Assembly (NCBI GenBank): GCA_036937835.1
Contig: CM072877.1
Location: 5,126,001-5,190,000, forward strand
Origin: Pampus argenteus
Taxonomy: Eukaryota > Chordata > Actinopteri > Scombriformes > Stromateidae
Direction: 5' to 3'
Length of the DNA stretch: 64,000 nt
In this document: positions 49,258-61,390 of the stretch, one piece after another
Position numbering within the stretch: the stretch's first letter is position 1
Layout: the number at the start of each line of letters is the position of its first letter
Program-made: the position numbers and the translations under genes
Notes under the pieces: model-generated
Told to the model about the DNA's origin: nothing
The model's database searches: none
Seen by the model: the letters and a program-made list of their open reading frames with translations, nothing else

Positions 49258-49645
49258 ATTCATCCTAGTAGTTCCAGTGAAGGGAAATCTTAATTCTATT
49301 TTTATTTTCTTTATTCTAACAGTGATTTCTTTTTTAAAACAGTGTCATTCAGACAGTGATGCCCCCCCCCCCAACACACACACACCCCCCACCCCCTCTT
49401 GTGCACAAAGCTAGGAGCATAAAGATATACGTTTGGAAGAACTTGATTGGCCGGCACAAAGCAATGACCTCAACCCCAAGCTGTGAGCCAGGTATTATCA
49501 CCCAACATCAGTGTTGGACGTTGCTGAATCCAGGTTCCAACATCTGGTGGAAAGCCTGAAACCAGATGAGAGGAGGCTGTACTAGAAGCAGATTAAAGCT
49601 CCTTTTGGTTTTGGAATGTCATGTCCAATTATTAATATGGTTTGT
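49258..49645 (+). mobile_element. Tc1-like DNA transposon remnant
   Basis: CCAGTGAAGGGAAATCTTAA is followed, after unrelated C-rich/CA sequence, by GCACAAAGCAATGACCTCAA, CCCAACATCAGTGTTGGACG, GTGGAAAGCCTGAAACCAGA and TTAAAGCTCC. This is the order of the transposase 3' half of a Tc1-like element common in fish. Internally deleted, no intact ORF. Confidence 0.6.
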
Positions 49646-49729
49646 CTTAATATACATTAGATTATTATTATTATTTCTGTTTGGGCGTTCACACAAGGTT
49701 TAAACATCTCTGTTGCTGTCCCTGAGCTT

Positions 49730-49860
49730 TTCCTCCTTGCCTCCTCCTCCTCTCCTACTACCTCCTTTTGAATCTGTTTCTTTCTCTCTCTCCATTTCTT
49801 GTCTCATCCCTCGGACCTGTCTCTCTCTCTATCTCTCTCTCTCTTTCTCCCTTGCTCTTT
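49730..49860. repeat. Pyrimidine-rich tract with (CT)n
   Basis: TCC/CT-rich plus strand, including TCTCTCTCTCTATCTCTCTC. Confidence 0.85.
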
Positions 49861-50018
49861 TGGGGGAGGTATTATGTGATTGTCAGGGGAATTGAACACA
49901 AGAGCAGAGGCAGCAGCGGCCCGATGAATTATTGATGGGAATCTCGGCGTGACCCACCTCGGCCTGCTCACTTCACTTCTTCTTCACCTCACAGCCGGGT
50001 TAACCAGGCAAAATGGAG

Positions 50019-50027
50019 GGAGGGAGA

Positions 50028-50065
<38 letters not shown>

Positions 50066-50066
50066 A
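50019..50066. repeat. (GA)n microsatellite
   Basis: GA run with one ACA interruption. Confidence 0.95.
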
Positions 50067-50246
50067 GGAGTCCATTGTTTGGTTGGAGGACGCCGCCTGC
50101 TTGTGAATTATGGATGAAAAGAAAACAGCGCTCACAAATCAGTGTTGGAATAGAATAGTTCATATAAAAGCTGGTGTAGAAATAGTAGCAGTGGCATAAA
50201 CAAACAATCCCAGATTTAAAAACAACCTGAATTATCTTGTTTCTGT

Positions 50247-50335
50247 ACAACAATGGGTATCTATCACAGAGGAATAAGATATATCAGGTTTATATAGACA
50301 ATACTTCTCGATAGGGTCAATTCATTATTGGTTTT
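50247..50335 (+). repeat. Dispersed repeat family B, copy 1
   Basis: AACAATGGG, CACAGAGGAATAAGATATAT, CAGG, AGACAATACTT and TCAATTCATTATTG correspond in order to 57073-57166. Confidence 0.65.
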
Positions 50336-50526
50336 CATGGTAGTTTAATTATCCTCCGTGTTGCAGAGCAGAATGTGAGAGAGGAGCCCGCTCAGACTCA
50401 AACCGAGCTGAAAATCTGAATGACTGAACCTAAATATTTTCCATTTTATGCATCCTGTGCAAGCAGACGCGCTGCATTATTAACGAGCTGGCTTTATGAC
50501 ACACGGATTACCAGCAGTTATTGTAC

Positions 50527-50548
50527 GTGTGTGTGTGTGTGTGTGTGT
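50527..50548. repeat. (GT)n run
   Basis: Short uninterrupted GT run. Confidence 0.9.
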
Positions 50549-51312
50549 CTGGGTCTTACAGTTTAAGTCTGTGGGAATACAGTTTGTGTCTGTTTTCAGG
50601 GTTTGTGCTCTGACCTCCTGCATATTCGTGGCTGCTATTGATCCGTAATAATGGATTTCCAGGCTGCTGAGAGGAGACTTTGGATGTTTGTTTGCGTGTC
50701 AGTGTGAGAAGATTTGACAGGAACTGTTATCAACTGTCTGTCCTGTCAGGTTTCATAGCACTTTTGGAAAGCGAGATGACGAGTTTTGTTGGCGTAGAGG
50801 TGGCAGATCCGAAAACACAACTAATTCATTTTGCAAACACACTGACAAATCAGCTATTATGTAGTTCAGGTGTGAGGACTTGTTGCTACTTATATCTACC
50901 TCGTATTGCATATTGAAATGTGTGCATGTAACATTCCACGGCACTGACTGCATCGTATATATTCATCCGGCAGAGCACCGAGCTCTTTATCAGATCTGAA
51001 ACCCGAAACATCAGCCTTGTGTGTTGAGACTCTCTGCAACCTTCGCCGTAGCTCTCAATAAGAATATCAGAGGTGTAGTGTAGTGATTTTTCGTTAAGAC
51101 TGTCCACTCCAATCATGGCGCCCCGGTGCTGTCGGAGAGGTAGAGGAGTGTTGCCGGGCCGACTGAGCCACTCGGGTTCAGAAGAGAAAATGGTCCTGTC
51201 GCGGTTTTATTACGGCGGTCAAATCAAACGTGACACTTGGACTCTGAGCTCATCGAGGCGGAGCGCTCAGAGAATACATACCGAACAATCAGTCACAGCT
51301 ACACAATACTGC

Positions 51313-51334
51313 ACACACACACACACACACACAC
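51313..51334. repeat. (CA)n run
   Basis: Short uninterrupted CA run. Confidence 0.9.
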
Positions 51335-51534
51335 ATATATGTGGGGATATCACTACAGTGTTATAGTTAAAAAAGACATTTCTCAACAGTTCTGTAGTTT
51401 CTAGTGCCTCCTCTTGGATTAGAATACATATCCATCAGTTTTTATCTCCTTCCATCACCAGCTATCAACAGATAATAAGACCAACAGCCTCTATTTGTTT
51501 TCTGGCACAAATCAAACCCTGTCGATCACATAGG

Positions 51535-51665
51535 AATTGTGTGTTAGTCCGCCTCTGGAAATAGTCCCCAACAAATGCACAAAAAAAACAAAAAACAAAT
51601 CTTTACTTCTGTTTGAGTACATTTTGCTGCAATCTACAGTGACCAGCTGTTTTAAGGAATCTTTT
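51535..51665 (-). repeat. Dispersed repeat family A, copy 3 (inverted)
   Basis: The reverse complement reads CCTTAAAACAGCTGGTCACT, GTGCATTTGTTGGGGACTAT, CCAGAGGCGGACTAA, matching copies near 7 and 25.4 kb. Confidence 0.7.
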
Positions 51666-52417
51666 ATTGAACATTAAAAATGTATCAAAAATATATATAT
51701 TTGTTAGGCATTGTTAAAGTTGTATGTCCATAGTAGGATCCAATTGGGGCTGAGTGCCATTCATAATTTTGGTATTATTCTGTCGTTCTAATGTTTTAAT
51801 CTTCTCTCTCTCTCTTTGTTTTTTTGTTCTTGCACGGTAATGCTGTGGGATAGTTTCTTGAAATAAATTGCTTCACTAGGCCTCCTTCTGAAAACAATGC
51901 AGATGCAAAGAAAATGTATGTTCAGATTTATTCAAGGATCCAGTACATGCGTTTGAACCTGGTAACAGTGAATTAGGTCAGAAACTGACCTAGAACGGTG
52001 GAGGGATCTGGCACCTTGTCTGGGTCGTACAGGACGTAGAGATTTATTGAACGGAGGATGATTATTTGCTCGTGATATGTCCTGAACTAATCTATTTTGA
52101 TTAGGTTCATATGAGGAACATATGGCAACTTTAAATAGACAACCGCATTGAACAGGGAATAGTCGCTATTAAAATGTATTTTTCCTTTCCATTCTCTTTT
52201 TTTTGTCTTTGCTCTCTTGTTTCCTTCCTCTTGTCCTCCCTTCCTCCTTCAGGTTCATTAGTATTGGTGTCACAGCGCGGCTGAAATAACTCTGTCCGGG
52301 GACGTAATGAACGACGACAGCGGGACGGACCTGTCAGTCCCCAGGCAGAGCTTATGCTGGAAGAAACTGTTCCAAAAAAGAAAAAAAGGAAAATAAACAC
52401 AAGGACCTGGCGTCTGA

Positions 52418-52441
52418 CAAACAAACAAACAAACAAACAAA
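52418..52441. repeat. (CAAA)n run
   Basis: About six CAAA units. Confidence 0.9.
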
Positions 52442-53017
52442 TGAATTGGTTTATTTATTAGAATCCTATTATTATGGTCATCAACTATTACTGTTGTTGT
52501 CATTAATGTCATTACTATTATTGGTACTGAAATATAAAACAATTAGATTTCAATAAATGTGATACATTGATTGATTGCCAGTTATTAATTATTATTAGAA
52601 TTAAAAAAATCTAACAATATTTGTATATAATGAAGAAAATGAAAAATCACATACAATTAATACACGTAAAATATGAAAATACATAAATTCATACATACAT
52701 ATACTTGTAGTATATTATTAGAAGAAGAATAGATATAAGAAACCATATTTGAATTGTTCTTACTTCTGTCCAGTCTGTGTCATTCCTCTGTTTGCTGCTT
52801 CAGCTGACTGTTCTCTGTACAGTATGTAAATGTGCTGATGTGTATCTATAACCGATCAATACTCTGATGGTCAGATAGCGAGTCCAAACACAAACAAGGA
52901 AGTGGACGCACATTCTGTTTGTTGTTCTGCTCATGTCTCTGCTCATGTTGTTGTCTTCTGTTAGGTTTTTTTCTGGTTTCTCCCTCTCTGTCTCGGAGTC
53001 AGACATTCTGAAATGTG

Positions 53018-53040
53018 TGTGTGTGTGTGTGTGTGTGTGA
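53018..53040. repeat. (GT)n run
   Basis: Uninterrupted GT run. Confidence 0.9.
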
Positions 53041-53242
53041 AGCAGCAGTTTGGGCTCGGCCGTGCGTGCGGATGGATGATGTGGATCGATGGCTGTAATC
53101 CCGAGCAGATTAAAAGAGCATTAATACTGGCAACGATAACGTAAACGGTGCGGACCCAGATCTCCATTGATCTGCAGGAACCTGATCCAGACCAGTTCCT
53201 GGAAGAGATGGGGGAGGGGGCGAGAGCTGACAGTGTACAACA

Positions 53243-53269
53243 GAGAAAGAGAGAGAGAGAGAGAGAGAA
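53243..53269. repeat. (GA)n run
   Basis: GA run after AGAGAAA. Confidence 0.9.
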
Positions 53270-54856
53270 GCTGCATTTTGATGGCTCATGATACTAATAA
53301 TAATAGTAATATGGACAACCTACCAACAATCTATCACTACAGTGAAGTGCAAGATATGAATGTGAAATATGAATATACACAAATTAAACAGGAAGCAGAC
53401 CTGCAGACCTGCGGTTTTCTACAGGTTTGTTCCAGATATGTGGAACATAAAGGTTTTGACTGTGAGGACAGAAAGCAGACCTGAGAGCTCTGGATGGTTT
53501 GTAACGTAGCCGCAGCCGCAGATCAGAAATATTATTTTTAAAAATCAATTCTTTGACACGCAGGAAGCCAAGTGTGAAGATTTAAGAATGTCTCGATGTG
53601 GTCAGATCGTGGTTACAGTTACATGACGAACTCTAAATAGTCGCTGAACGTTGGCAACACGCGTATACGTGTCCAGCGTGAATAATTCCTGAGGGTACGG
53701 TTCACTTTTCTTATATGTGTTTCGTATCTGTTTTATTTCTTTGCAACATTTCTTTTTCTAAAAGCTACGCAGGTATTGTCAACAAAACAGGAGACGTTTG
53801 GCGCTTGGTGTTGTAGGCTAATGACTTATTAGCCGGCGAGCTAACTGCTAACATGCTATGCTAGGGAACAAGCTTCCACGTTTGGTGGCAGATATTTACT
53901 TATTCTTATTCAACAGATGTATTTGTGTGTCTTTCTTCTGTGGAAACAGTGTAGTTGTATAAAACTGGCTCAACAGAGCTACTTTGATAGCTTTTTTGGA
54001 AAATTCACGTTAAAGTTCACCAGTATTGAACAAGACACTGATCGCTGTGATTCCACTGAAATCCACCTGGATTTAACTGTTAAACTGGAAAGACAGAACA
54101 GTCTTTGCAGTCTAAAGCTTTGCACTTATGTTCTACCTCATCCTTAGGAAAGCTGAACGATTTCACCGTGAAGTAAAATTAGTAAAAAATAAGCGAATAA
54201 AAAAGCAAAATCCGGTGTTGAATTTGGATATTATTTTGTATTCTTTCTCCAGATTAGTACTGAGATGTGGATTTTTCTTTTAGTTTTAGGATGATATGTG
54301 GGTTTTGTTATCTCACCCGCAGAGTTTGTATTTCTTAAACTGACCTTTTGTCTTATCATTTGCACTGTTTGTGCTGATAAGTCAAAGCCAAACCTGAAAT
54401 CACCAAGACAACGGAGCAGATTTTGAGGGTCAGATTCTGTTTTATTTTTTCCGCCGTGCTTCGCCTCCTGCAGATTTGGTGGTAAAAGCATTAAAAGCAG
54501 CTCCAGTATGATGTGTATCAGACAGATGGGTTTGAAGGGGAATCCTCCTCTATTTGATTGGGCCACATAACTGGATTCATTTAGCTGAATCTGTCTGTTA
54601 TTGGATTATGTTTCATATTGGATGGATGGGATCCAATTGTAGATATTACAGCCTTTAATGGAGACAGGTTTACCAGGAGAAAGCAGGCAGAAAAAAAGGA
54701 TAAAGACAGAAATAAGTCAATTTAATTAACAATAGTCAATATAAAAACATAGAGTATAGGGATATTGGTGTTTTTTTGGCTATTACATTTAATTAATGTG
54801 TGTTGTGTATTGTAAGAATGGAAGGCGTAATAAGTTGTACCAAAAAAAAAAAAAAA

Positions 54857-54885
54857 TAGTGGCCAAAAGTATGCGGACGCCCCTT
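54857..54885 (+). mobile_element. Tc1-like element terminus (AGTGGCCAAAAGTATG)
   Basis: AGTGGCCAAAAGTATGCGGA followed by CGCCCC resembles the terminal sequence of the Tc1-like elements whose internal pieces occur near 17.2 and 49.5 kb. The remainder of this copy is not recognisable. Confidence 0.5.
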
Positions 54886-55466
54886 CTCCTCTTTATTTAT
54901 CTTTCATCTCTGGGCCGCTTTTCATCTCTCAGAGCAGGAAACCTGATCAACTTGTATCGCCTGCCGCTGATCGTTTGGAGACGAGCACAGCGGTGAGCGG
55001 TTTGCCAGGATGTCCGATTATAGCTGCCCAACCTCCTTTTGATCAATCACTGATTACAATACAATCTATTGATCAGGAGAATATTATCTTTCTTCCCGTG
55101 TTTGTTCTCTGCTGGAGCTGTGTGCTGTGAGACAGAGCGGCGATGGCTTCAGGCCTCCAAAAAAAACACACTGCTGATAAGAGAGGGTACTGAGAGGCCG
55201 GTTAACTCATCATCTATTAGTCTTTGTGCGTGTGTGTGTGAAATAGAGCTTCTCTCTGACTTATCCACACTGTCAACATTCAGCAGGTTAAAGGTTAGTG
55301 ACGGTTTTCCCTGAAGCTTTTCTAACTTTCTCTCCAGAGACCATTGTTTTTAAATCAAACTTTGACATATTTATTCCAGTCTTATTTACTTATCTTTTAT
55401 ATTTGGGATATTCTGATATTTTGGCACTTTAATTCACATTATGGCATGGAGCCAGTGGCTGTGTCC

Positions 55467-55470
<4 letters not shown>

Positions 55471-55503
<33 letters not shown>

Positions 55504-55520
55504 CTCTCTCTCTCTCTCTC
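55471..55520. repeat. (CT)n microsatellite
   Basis: CT run with one TTG interruption. Confidence 0.95.
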
Positions 55521-56737
55521 ATTCTCTACAGGCCTATAGCAGTATATACTTCATCTTGTACCATATGAACACATTACATACTCAAATCCTGCTTAGAATT
55601 AGTGTGCAGTGTGTTGGGACACAGTGAATGACCCGTTCTATCCAGGTGTCCCAGTAAGCCATGACAGCGTGACAGTTCATTAACTGTTTACCTCTGAGCT
55701 TTTTACTCACATGTCAAAATGTCTTGTGAAAAGCCCCATATGTCAGAGATCTCCCTGCCCACTGATCGTCTGGGGGTTTCTAACTGCAAGGTGGCAGCTC
55801 GAGATATAACGAATCATGAGTGCACGACTTCTGCACGTCACCGCTTCGAGATGCAATGCAGGTTTTTTTTTTTAAAACTCTCTAATTGTGTCTGCCCAGT
55901 TTTAGCAGTAAACGCTGTTAGATTGTCGTCAGTCTCTAGTTGAGTGAAGAATTCAGAAACTGATTTATTTACAACCTATTTGTTACACAGTGCAACTATA
56001 TTTCCAGCCTGGTTGCTATAGTTATCCGTCTGAAGTCTATAGGTCTAAAATAATGTGTCTCACAATGGAACAGAAGTGATGTTCATGGCATGAACACTAG
56101 CATTGCATTGTGTTTTTATGTGCTGTTTACTTTTGTATCTTTCATCTTTTTATATGAAATGTGCGATAAAAAAATCATGTTTTATGACGATGAACACAAG
56201 AAAAAACAACAACATTTGCTATACAAAATAATCTCGATGTTCACTTTTGTCTAATTTTAGCAGTTGTGTCCTGAAATCCGAAATCTCCAAACTCAAAAAA
56301 ATATAAAATATTTGAGAATGAAATTTGATTCCTAGAGTTGAACTTTAGGGGTCATGAACGGTTGGTAACCACAACTCTAAGGCCTTAGTTACATATATAA
56401 ATTGGAGATAAAGAACGGATATCGGGTCAGACAGTCTTATGTGGTGACGTAACGAAGCTGGCTTCATAATGGTTGAGGTTTAATATAATTTAAAACTGAT
56501 GCTGTTTGTTTATCAGCTTTACCAGCCGACGAGTAGCAGATGAAAACTAAAGAAAAACTAAATGAAACCGAATGAAACACAAGAGAAGAAGACAGAGAGT
56601 GTGAAAGACAGGGGTTGATGACATCAAACTCCTCTGAGGCCATTTCCTCATCAGCTCAATGACATCACTGAGTGACCAGCGGCTGTGATTGGTCAGCCCA
56701 TTTCTCCTGGTAAACAAGTGGAGATACATTACAGTGT

Positions 56738-56740
56738 GTG

Positions 56741-56787
<47 letters not shown>
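56738..56787. repeat. (GT)n microsatellite
   Basis: GT run with one CC interruption near its start. Confidence 0.95.
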
Positions 56788-56788
<1 letters not shown>

Positions 56789-57072
56789 CAGAGAGACCTT
56801 TGTCCGGTGATGTCACCACGTACCATGTGGACATACAGATTATACACTGATAAAGCATCTTTCTGCACACACTGATTCAGTGAATACCGGCTCTCTCTGT
56901 CCCTCTTTGTTCTTTAGTACATCCAGTCATATACATTGATTTATACATTCTCTCTGTATATGTGATATAGTGCGAGCAAACATCATAAGAAAACACAAAC
57001 CCTTCATTTGATACTAAAATGTGTGTGTTCATGGTAATGAAGGAACATCAGTGTGACTCACTGATGTGTTTT

Positions 57073-57166
57073 CGATAACAATGGAGCCTTTGTCGCACAG
57101 AGGAATACGATATATCAGGCTTTGATAGACACACACAATACTTGGTAGTAGATCAGTTCATTGTTG
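57073..57166 (+). repeat. Dispersed repeat family B, copy 2
   Basis: AACAATGGAGCC, CACAGAGGAATACGATATAT, CAGGCTTTGATAGACA and CAATACTTGGTAGTAGATCA match the 50.25-kb copy. Confidence 0.65.
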
Positions 57167-57419
57167 TTGTTGTTTTTTTAATTTTCACAATAAAAGAAAT
57201 TAAATTTAACAAAGTTTATCCTTTGAGGTATATTCAATATGCTTGTACCTGTTTTAATGGTGCAGAGACACTTTTTTTACGATGTGCGTTCAGATGACTA
57301 TTCTTACAGATTAATCCACGCAGTTACTATCTGTGTGTGTGTGTGTGTGTCAGTGTGTATGTGTATGTGTGGTCCAGGTATTCCTCATAGGTAAATCAGT
57401 TTACACATGTTGTCATGTT

Positions 57420-57567
57420 GTAGGGACTCACAAAAAGCAAGTCCCCTTAATATAAACCATTGATTTTAGGGTGAAGGGTTAGTGTTGGTATATGGTGGTG
57501 GTTATGGTCAGTATGAGTCTCCAGGAAATGAATGTAAGTAATGTATGTAAGAGATGGAAACCCAGGA

Positions 57568-57652
<85 letters not shown>
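57420..57652. repeat. (GT)n then (GA)n compound microsatellite with repeat-derived flank
   Basis: GACTCACAAAAAGCAAG, GGGTGAAGGGTTAGTGTTGG and GTCTCCAGGAAATGAATGTA precede (GT)n (57571-57620) and (GA)n (57622-57652). The flank resembles that at 3.0 kb. Confidence 0.8.
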
Positions 57653-57656
<4 letters not shown>

Positions 57657-57740
57657 GAGATGCAAAGTGTCTTTAGTCTTTTGTTCCATTTCCGGTTATC
57701 AAAACGGAGGGACGAAAGCATCATGGTGCATTAAGCACAA

Positions 57741-57741
<1 letters not shown>

Positions 57742-57789
<48 letters not shown>
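57742..57789. repeat. (CA)n microsatellite
   Basis: Uninterrupted CA run, 90 bp after the compound (GT)n(GA)n. Confidence 0.95.
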
Positions 57790-57790
<1 letters not shown>

Positions 57791-59394
57791 GCACATAGTG
57801 GAGTGCTGATTGCTAAGTGCTAAAATGCTGTGTGTGTCTACATACGTCTCCGTGTGTCAGTTTAAGTGCTGAGACATTATGCATCAAGTGTCTGCCAGGC
57901 TGCCATGCTGAGCCGTAGCATCACGTGAAGTCTACAATCTGTAACATACTCCCAGAAATATTCAGTTCATCACAACACGTGTTCTCTGTGTTTTGGCCGC
58001 CGTTCCTCTACATTCTGATAATGTAGGAGCTGCTCACCTTGCTGCATCGTTGTAGACACGTGGTATTGATGCTGCAGGACGGTTTATAGCATCTTGCTTT
58101 AATAGAGTGATATAGTGTTCACAAGTGCTGGGATAAAGTGCACAATAGCTTTCATGCCGACACTGGTGCAAAGCATGTTAACCAGTAATACATCCTGTCC
58201 ACTTGACAAACTGTTTTTACAGTAATAAAACATAAAAAGCTTGGCAGGGACCAGTCACCAGCAACAGTTACGTAGTCAGTCAGCACCAGTAGTGATGTCT
58301 AATGGTCAGTTGCAGTATTTATTATATCCAAACTGTTCACGGATGATTAAAAAAACGGATTATGTTCACCATAGTTTTCACTTCCAAACATGTTGCTTCT
58401 ATAATGTGGTTAACCACCATCCAACCGTCACAGAGACCAGCTATGCTAACATGTTTAGCAAACTACACACAAACTAAACAGTGAATCTATTAATTAATGA
58501 TTTCTAATAATTGATCCATTCAGGGTTTTTAATCTATTAATCTTTGAAGAAAACCCACTAAAACCCCCTCAATATATTACAATCTCTAAATGTATCCATA
58601 CATTTACTGCAAACATGGTGTGAAGATTAAGTGAAACATCTTAAATTCTACTTGATATGTTCATTTCTTTTCATCTCTTTTCAAATCGGTGTTTTCGGAG
58701 GTTTGCATGGAATGAACTGAACCAAAAAACACATTTGAGATCCCCTAGAGACATGTTTTAAGACCTATAAAGCAATACTCTACGTTGAATGATCATTTCA
58801 AAAGTTGGACTGCTGGACACAAAATGTCTCCTACTTAACTGTGAAGTCCGTTCTCCGTCTGTGTACACTGGAGTATTTAAGTTTCCACATTATCACGGTC
58901 GCATATTTTTCTCGTAGGTATACGCTTTAAACTTTTTCAAAGTCATTTAAGGTGAGTATAGAGAAACTTTTACCCTTCAGAAGGTAAAAAACAAGCTCGC
59001 ATACAACTCGCACATACGTCATTCTAGCACATGAAATAAATGACATTTTAACTTTTTCAAACATCCTCTGCACCAGCTGATTATCACCGATCATGCTGTG
59101 AATACGAGGTCTACTGCTGAAGGAATTAAACGACATCATTTGGAGGGGAAAAAGAGTCAAATGTGACATCACACCAACATCACATATATTAACAATGTAA
59201 CAATGTCACAGTTGATTAACGATTCAATCAAAGCATCGCTCAACCCTGCCGGTTCACGACTGAGTGTCGAAGCGCCCGAATGTGGCGCCACACACAAGCA
59301 GTGAAGTGTATGTTGAAGGGCGACTTTACTACTTACCCTGCACTTATATGCCCTCTGTGTAATGGATACCAAGGCTTAAGTGGTAATGGTGCAA
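57790..59394. other. Unassigned intronic sequence
   Basis: AT-rich, largely free of simple repeats. No exon, RNA gene or transposon recognised. Confidence 0.5.
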
Positions 59395-59770
59395 TAAAAA
59401 AAAAAAGATACAGAGAGAAGGAAGAGGATAGACATGAAGGCAGGAAAAAAAGAAAGGTAGGAGGGGCAGAGCGATGGAGAGAAAGGAGAGGCAGAGGCAA
59501 CGAGACAAGAAGAATGAAAAAAAAAAGATGCAGGAGAAGAAAGAGTGAGAGGAGAGGGAGTAAGAGAGAAAAGGAAAAACAATGGAGCAGAGAGTTACTG
59601 TAAAGACATAATGGAGACAAAAGAGATGATGAAAGAAAAAACGAGGAAGAGACAAAAGATGACGGATGAGACAGAGAAGAACAAAAGACAAACCGGAAAA
59701 GAAAGAAAGAAAAACGATAGAGGAGCTAGACGAAGGAGGAACAAGAGAAAATGGAGATGATTGAGGAACT
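59395..59770. repeat. Polypurine-rich tract
   Basis: About 375 bp dominated by A/G on the plus strand with AAAGAAA, GAGAGG and GACAAAAGA-type units. Overlapping frames on both strands are compositional. Confidence 0.85.
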
Positions 59771-60730
59771 CGTGATGAAAGACAAAAGAAAGGAAGAAGC
59801 AAGACGGCAGACTAAATGTCTGAGACAGCCATAAGAGATGGTAGATGCACAGAGAGATAGAGCTCTCTAGTTGATGGCGGCCCTTTGTGCTATAAATCCT
59901 TTTTTCCTACAGAATGAAGAGTTCTGACAGACTGCGGTATCGTCTTATGGCTTTATATTCAGCTGTATTGACTCCCAATCTCTCCGTCTGACTCTGTCTC
60001 TAGGTCTTCATCTCATGCTCTCCCTCTTCCACTGTCACAGTCTTTATCCGAAAACAGAAATGGAGATAATCACATATATTATGAACTTTGAGTTTCTGTT
60101 CCGGAAATACTCACCTAGACATATGAGATACAACATAACCTTACTGACAGTACGGCACTCTGCTTGTCTATACACGATTTACATGAATTTGAAACAAAGC
60201 ATGTATTTTTAGACTTTTAGAATTACTAAATGACAATCAGTATAAATATCAGTATTATTCCCAATGACGAATGTGGAGTTATAGTTTTGTCTTGACGCCG
60301 ATATGGACATTTATATTGAACGAGCTCTTTATTAGATTAGTTGATATTTGTGATAGTCACACTTGTAATGAGTTGTGAGTGTTGATATTGGTATAAAGAT
60401 CGTATTGATATTCGTTCTTAGTGTTGGACACAAATTGTAAATGTTTTACAGTTTTTCACTGTGGCCACCGAAGGTCAGATCATTGGTAATTGTTAAATTT
60501 AAAATAGTAAAAAGTTATATTATTTATTTGATATTTGAGCTTTTAGTGGCGTTTTGATCTGTTATTGTACATTTGTCTTAAATTGCCTTTACCTGCCAAA
60601 GGACTGCAGATGAAACTTAGCTGTAAGCTAACTCTGGTACAGTACACATATGTTTAATACTGTATATGGTGCCTTACAACTAAATAAATAAATAAAACTT
60701 AATGGGAACGATAGTGTTTTTGAAAAATCT

Positions 60731-60787
60731 GACAGAAGTTAGTAGAACAGCGACTAGACATGGACATTAAGGTCTGGCGTGTTGTGT
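60731..60787 (+). repeat. Dispersed repeat family C, copy 1
   Basis: CAGAAGTTAGTAGAACAGCG and TAGACATGGACATTAAGGTC, about 85% identical to 63054-63110. Confidence 0.75.
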
Positions 60788-60889
60788 CCACCAGCAACAG
60801 GACGGAGGCTGTCGTGGTGATGTATCTTAAGTCTGTGTACATAAACATGTACATAAACATGAATAATGAAGAATTGAATTGAATTGGTA

Positions 60890-61080
60890 AATGCATAGTT
60901 TAGCTTTTGCCTCAACAGGTAAAATCTCGTGTTTATCTGGACAGTTGTTGACGGGATAATCTGGACATACAGAGATATAAAGCAGTGTATCATCTGCATA
61001 TCTATGGAAACTCATGCACTTTCTGTACCGGCTAAAAAGAACTAGGCCTAAGATAGAGGGACACCGCAGTTTGAATGATC
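60890..61080 (-). mobile_element. L2-like LINE reverse transcriptase remnant
   Basis: The minus strand reads SFHRYADDTLLYISVCPD, the YADD active-site segment of LINE reverse transcriptases, preceded by a decayed GGTGTCCCTC...AGGCCTAGTTCTTTTTAGCC block typical of fish L2 elements. It has internal deletions and no full ORF. Confidence 0.75.
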
Positions 61081-61099
61081 AAATAATTAGGCTTTGTGG

Positions 61100-61390
61100 C
61101 CTGTTCTCTTTCCTCCATCTTCCTCTGTTCATCCACCTATATCCCTCCCTGGCTGTCTTCTCACCCCCTCCATCATCTTCTGTATTATTATTTTCTCCCC
61201 TCGTTCCCTTCCCTTTTCCTCCATTTCTCATCCTTCTTTCTTGTTTACTTTCATCTCCACCGCCACCTCTCCTCTCTTTTTTCTGTTTCCTTCTCTCTCT
61301 TCTGTTGTCTATCTTTTCCACTCCATTTCCACTTTCCCTCCCTATCCTCCCTGCTCTTAGTTCTCTCGTTCTTTTTATTCACTTCAAATG
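61100..61390. repeat. Polypyrimidine-rich tract
   Basis: About 290 bp of C/T-rich plus strand next to the LINE remnant. Frames here are compositional. Confidence 0.85.

Noticed and set aside
59280..59802. Lys/Arg/Glu-rich plus-strand and Phe/Leu/Ser-rich minus-strand ORFs
   Set aside because: Translations of a polypurine tract; no domain and mutually shadowing.
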